From: Propionibacteriaceae bacterium
Lineage (GTDB): Bacteria; Actinomycetota; Actinomycetes; Propionibacteriales; Propionibacteriaceae
Length of the DNA stretch: 32,481 nucleotides
Assembly: GCA_031271975.1 (NCBI GenBank)
Contig: JAISUR010000001.1
Span: 1-32,481 of the forward strand
Reading direction: 5' to 3'
The notes beneath the pieces are model-generated. The model was not told the DNA's origin. It worked only from the letters and a program-made list of their open reading frames with translations, and ran no database searches. Shown piece after piece: positions 32,218-32,481 of this stretch; the stretch's first letter is position 1; each line of letters opens with the position of its first letter. Position numbers and translations under genes: made by a program.

Positions 32218-32295
32218 GGCTTTTGCCCTTGTCAGAGGCCAATTAAGTACCGTGGACTCGAACCCGCAGGGCTTGCGAGTTTTCGAGAGGAAGCC
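32218..32295 (+). repeat. 78-bp direct repeat, second copy
   Basis: Exact copy of 32037-32114. Here the left arm of the terminator hairpin is missing, so it would not fold as a terminator. Bases 32296-32349 up to the next gene show only the possible promoter of that gene. Confidence 0.92.
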
Positions 32296-32349
32296 TGCCA
32301 ACACCGCTGGACACGCTCAGCCGTTCCTGCCCGCCGGGGGTGTATGCTC

Positions 32350-32481
32350 ATGTGTATGGGTGCACACCTGCTTGAGCGGACGAACATCGTTATCGATGTG
32401 GAGAAGATGCGGGAGGCTCTGAAGCTCTCCGGCCTCACCACCAAGCGCGCGGTCGTGGACGCGGCGCTGGATGAGTTCGTG
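32350..32481 (+). CDS. vapB: VapB-type antitoxin (partial, cut by window end)
   Basis: The first 44 residues are visible and the gene runs off the window. R-T-N-I-V-I-D-V-E-K-M-R-E-A-L followed by S-G-L-T-T-K-R-A-V-V-D-A-A-L-D-E-F is the typical ribbon-helix-helix start of VapB antitoxins, which bind their promoter and neutralise a partner PIN-domain RNase (VapC). The partner is expected directly downstream, outside the window. In-frame ATGs lie at 32344, 32350 and 32356. GGGGG at 32336 favours 32350, while TATGCT seven bases before 32356 would favour a leaderless start there. Confidence 0.85.
   Translation, partial: MCMGAHLLERTNIVIDVEKMREALKLSGLTTKRAVVDAALDEFV

Overview
The window is GC-rich DNA from an actinobacterium (Actinomycetota). 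The best evidence is a MurJ flippase fused to a pseudokinase and an extracellular discoidin-like domain, as in mycobacterial MviN. A FadD15-type acyl-CoA synthetase, huge secreted subtilases and several leaderless-looking starts agree with this. I cannot name the genus.

Layout. The left edge holds the last codons of a gene ending in an Ig-like surface repeat. A minus-strand block follows: a secreted DUF218 protein with the same type of repeat, murJ and an MFS exporter at 252-6996, then fadD, pyrB and pyrC at 7141-11301. A giant wall-type subtilase (minus, 11588-16858) and a paralogous subtilase with S-layer-homology domains (plus, 19853-24430) flank a plus-strand three-gene cassette at 17023-19811. 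That cassette has two unrecognised proteins and an ATP-dependent nucleic-acid ligase with an extra C-terminal domain, and is the best candidate here for an undescribed system. To the right is a minus-strand run larC-larE-larB-PAS protein-SRAP protein with overlapping start and stop codons. Then come a divergent Nudix gene and ptsH, a divergent HTH regulator/atypical protein kinase pair, a tRNA-Ala(TGC) with a strong terminator and a 181-bp repeat unit, and the start of a vapB-like antitoxin gene cut by the window edge.

The most striking feature of the DNA is a family of dispersed composite palindromic elements (core resembling GTCATCCCGGACTNGTTCC plus a CAAAGT/ACTTTG hairpin). They lie between genes and also inside them. 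Two copies sit in frame in larB, one likely degenerate copy in larC and one in the murJ linker, where the element edge has grown into a 36-39 bp minisatellite. Copies also supply the last codons and the stop of pyrC and of the SRAP gene.

How the genes may work together. murJ and the DUF218 protein point to envelope assembly. pyrB and pyrC catalyse two successive steps of pyrimidine synthesis. larC, larE and larB make the nickel-pincer nucleotide cofactor, though no larA apoenzyme is present. The two subtilases are probably exported surface proteases with different anchoring. Assignments rest on motifs read by eye; no database search was run.
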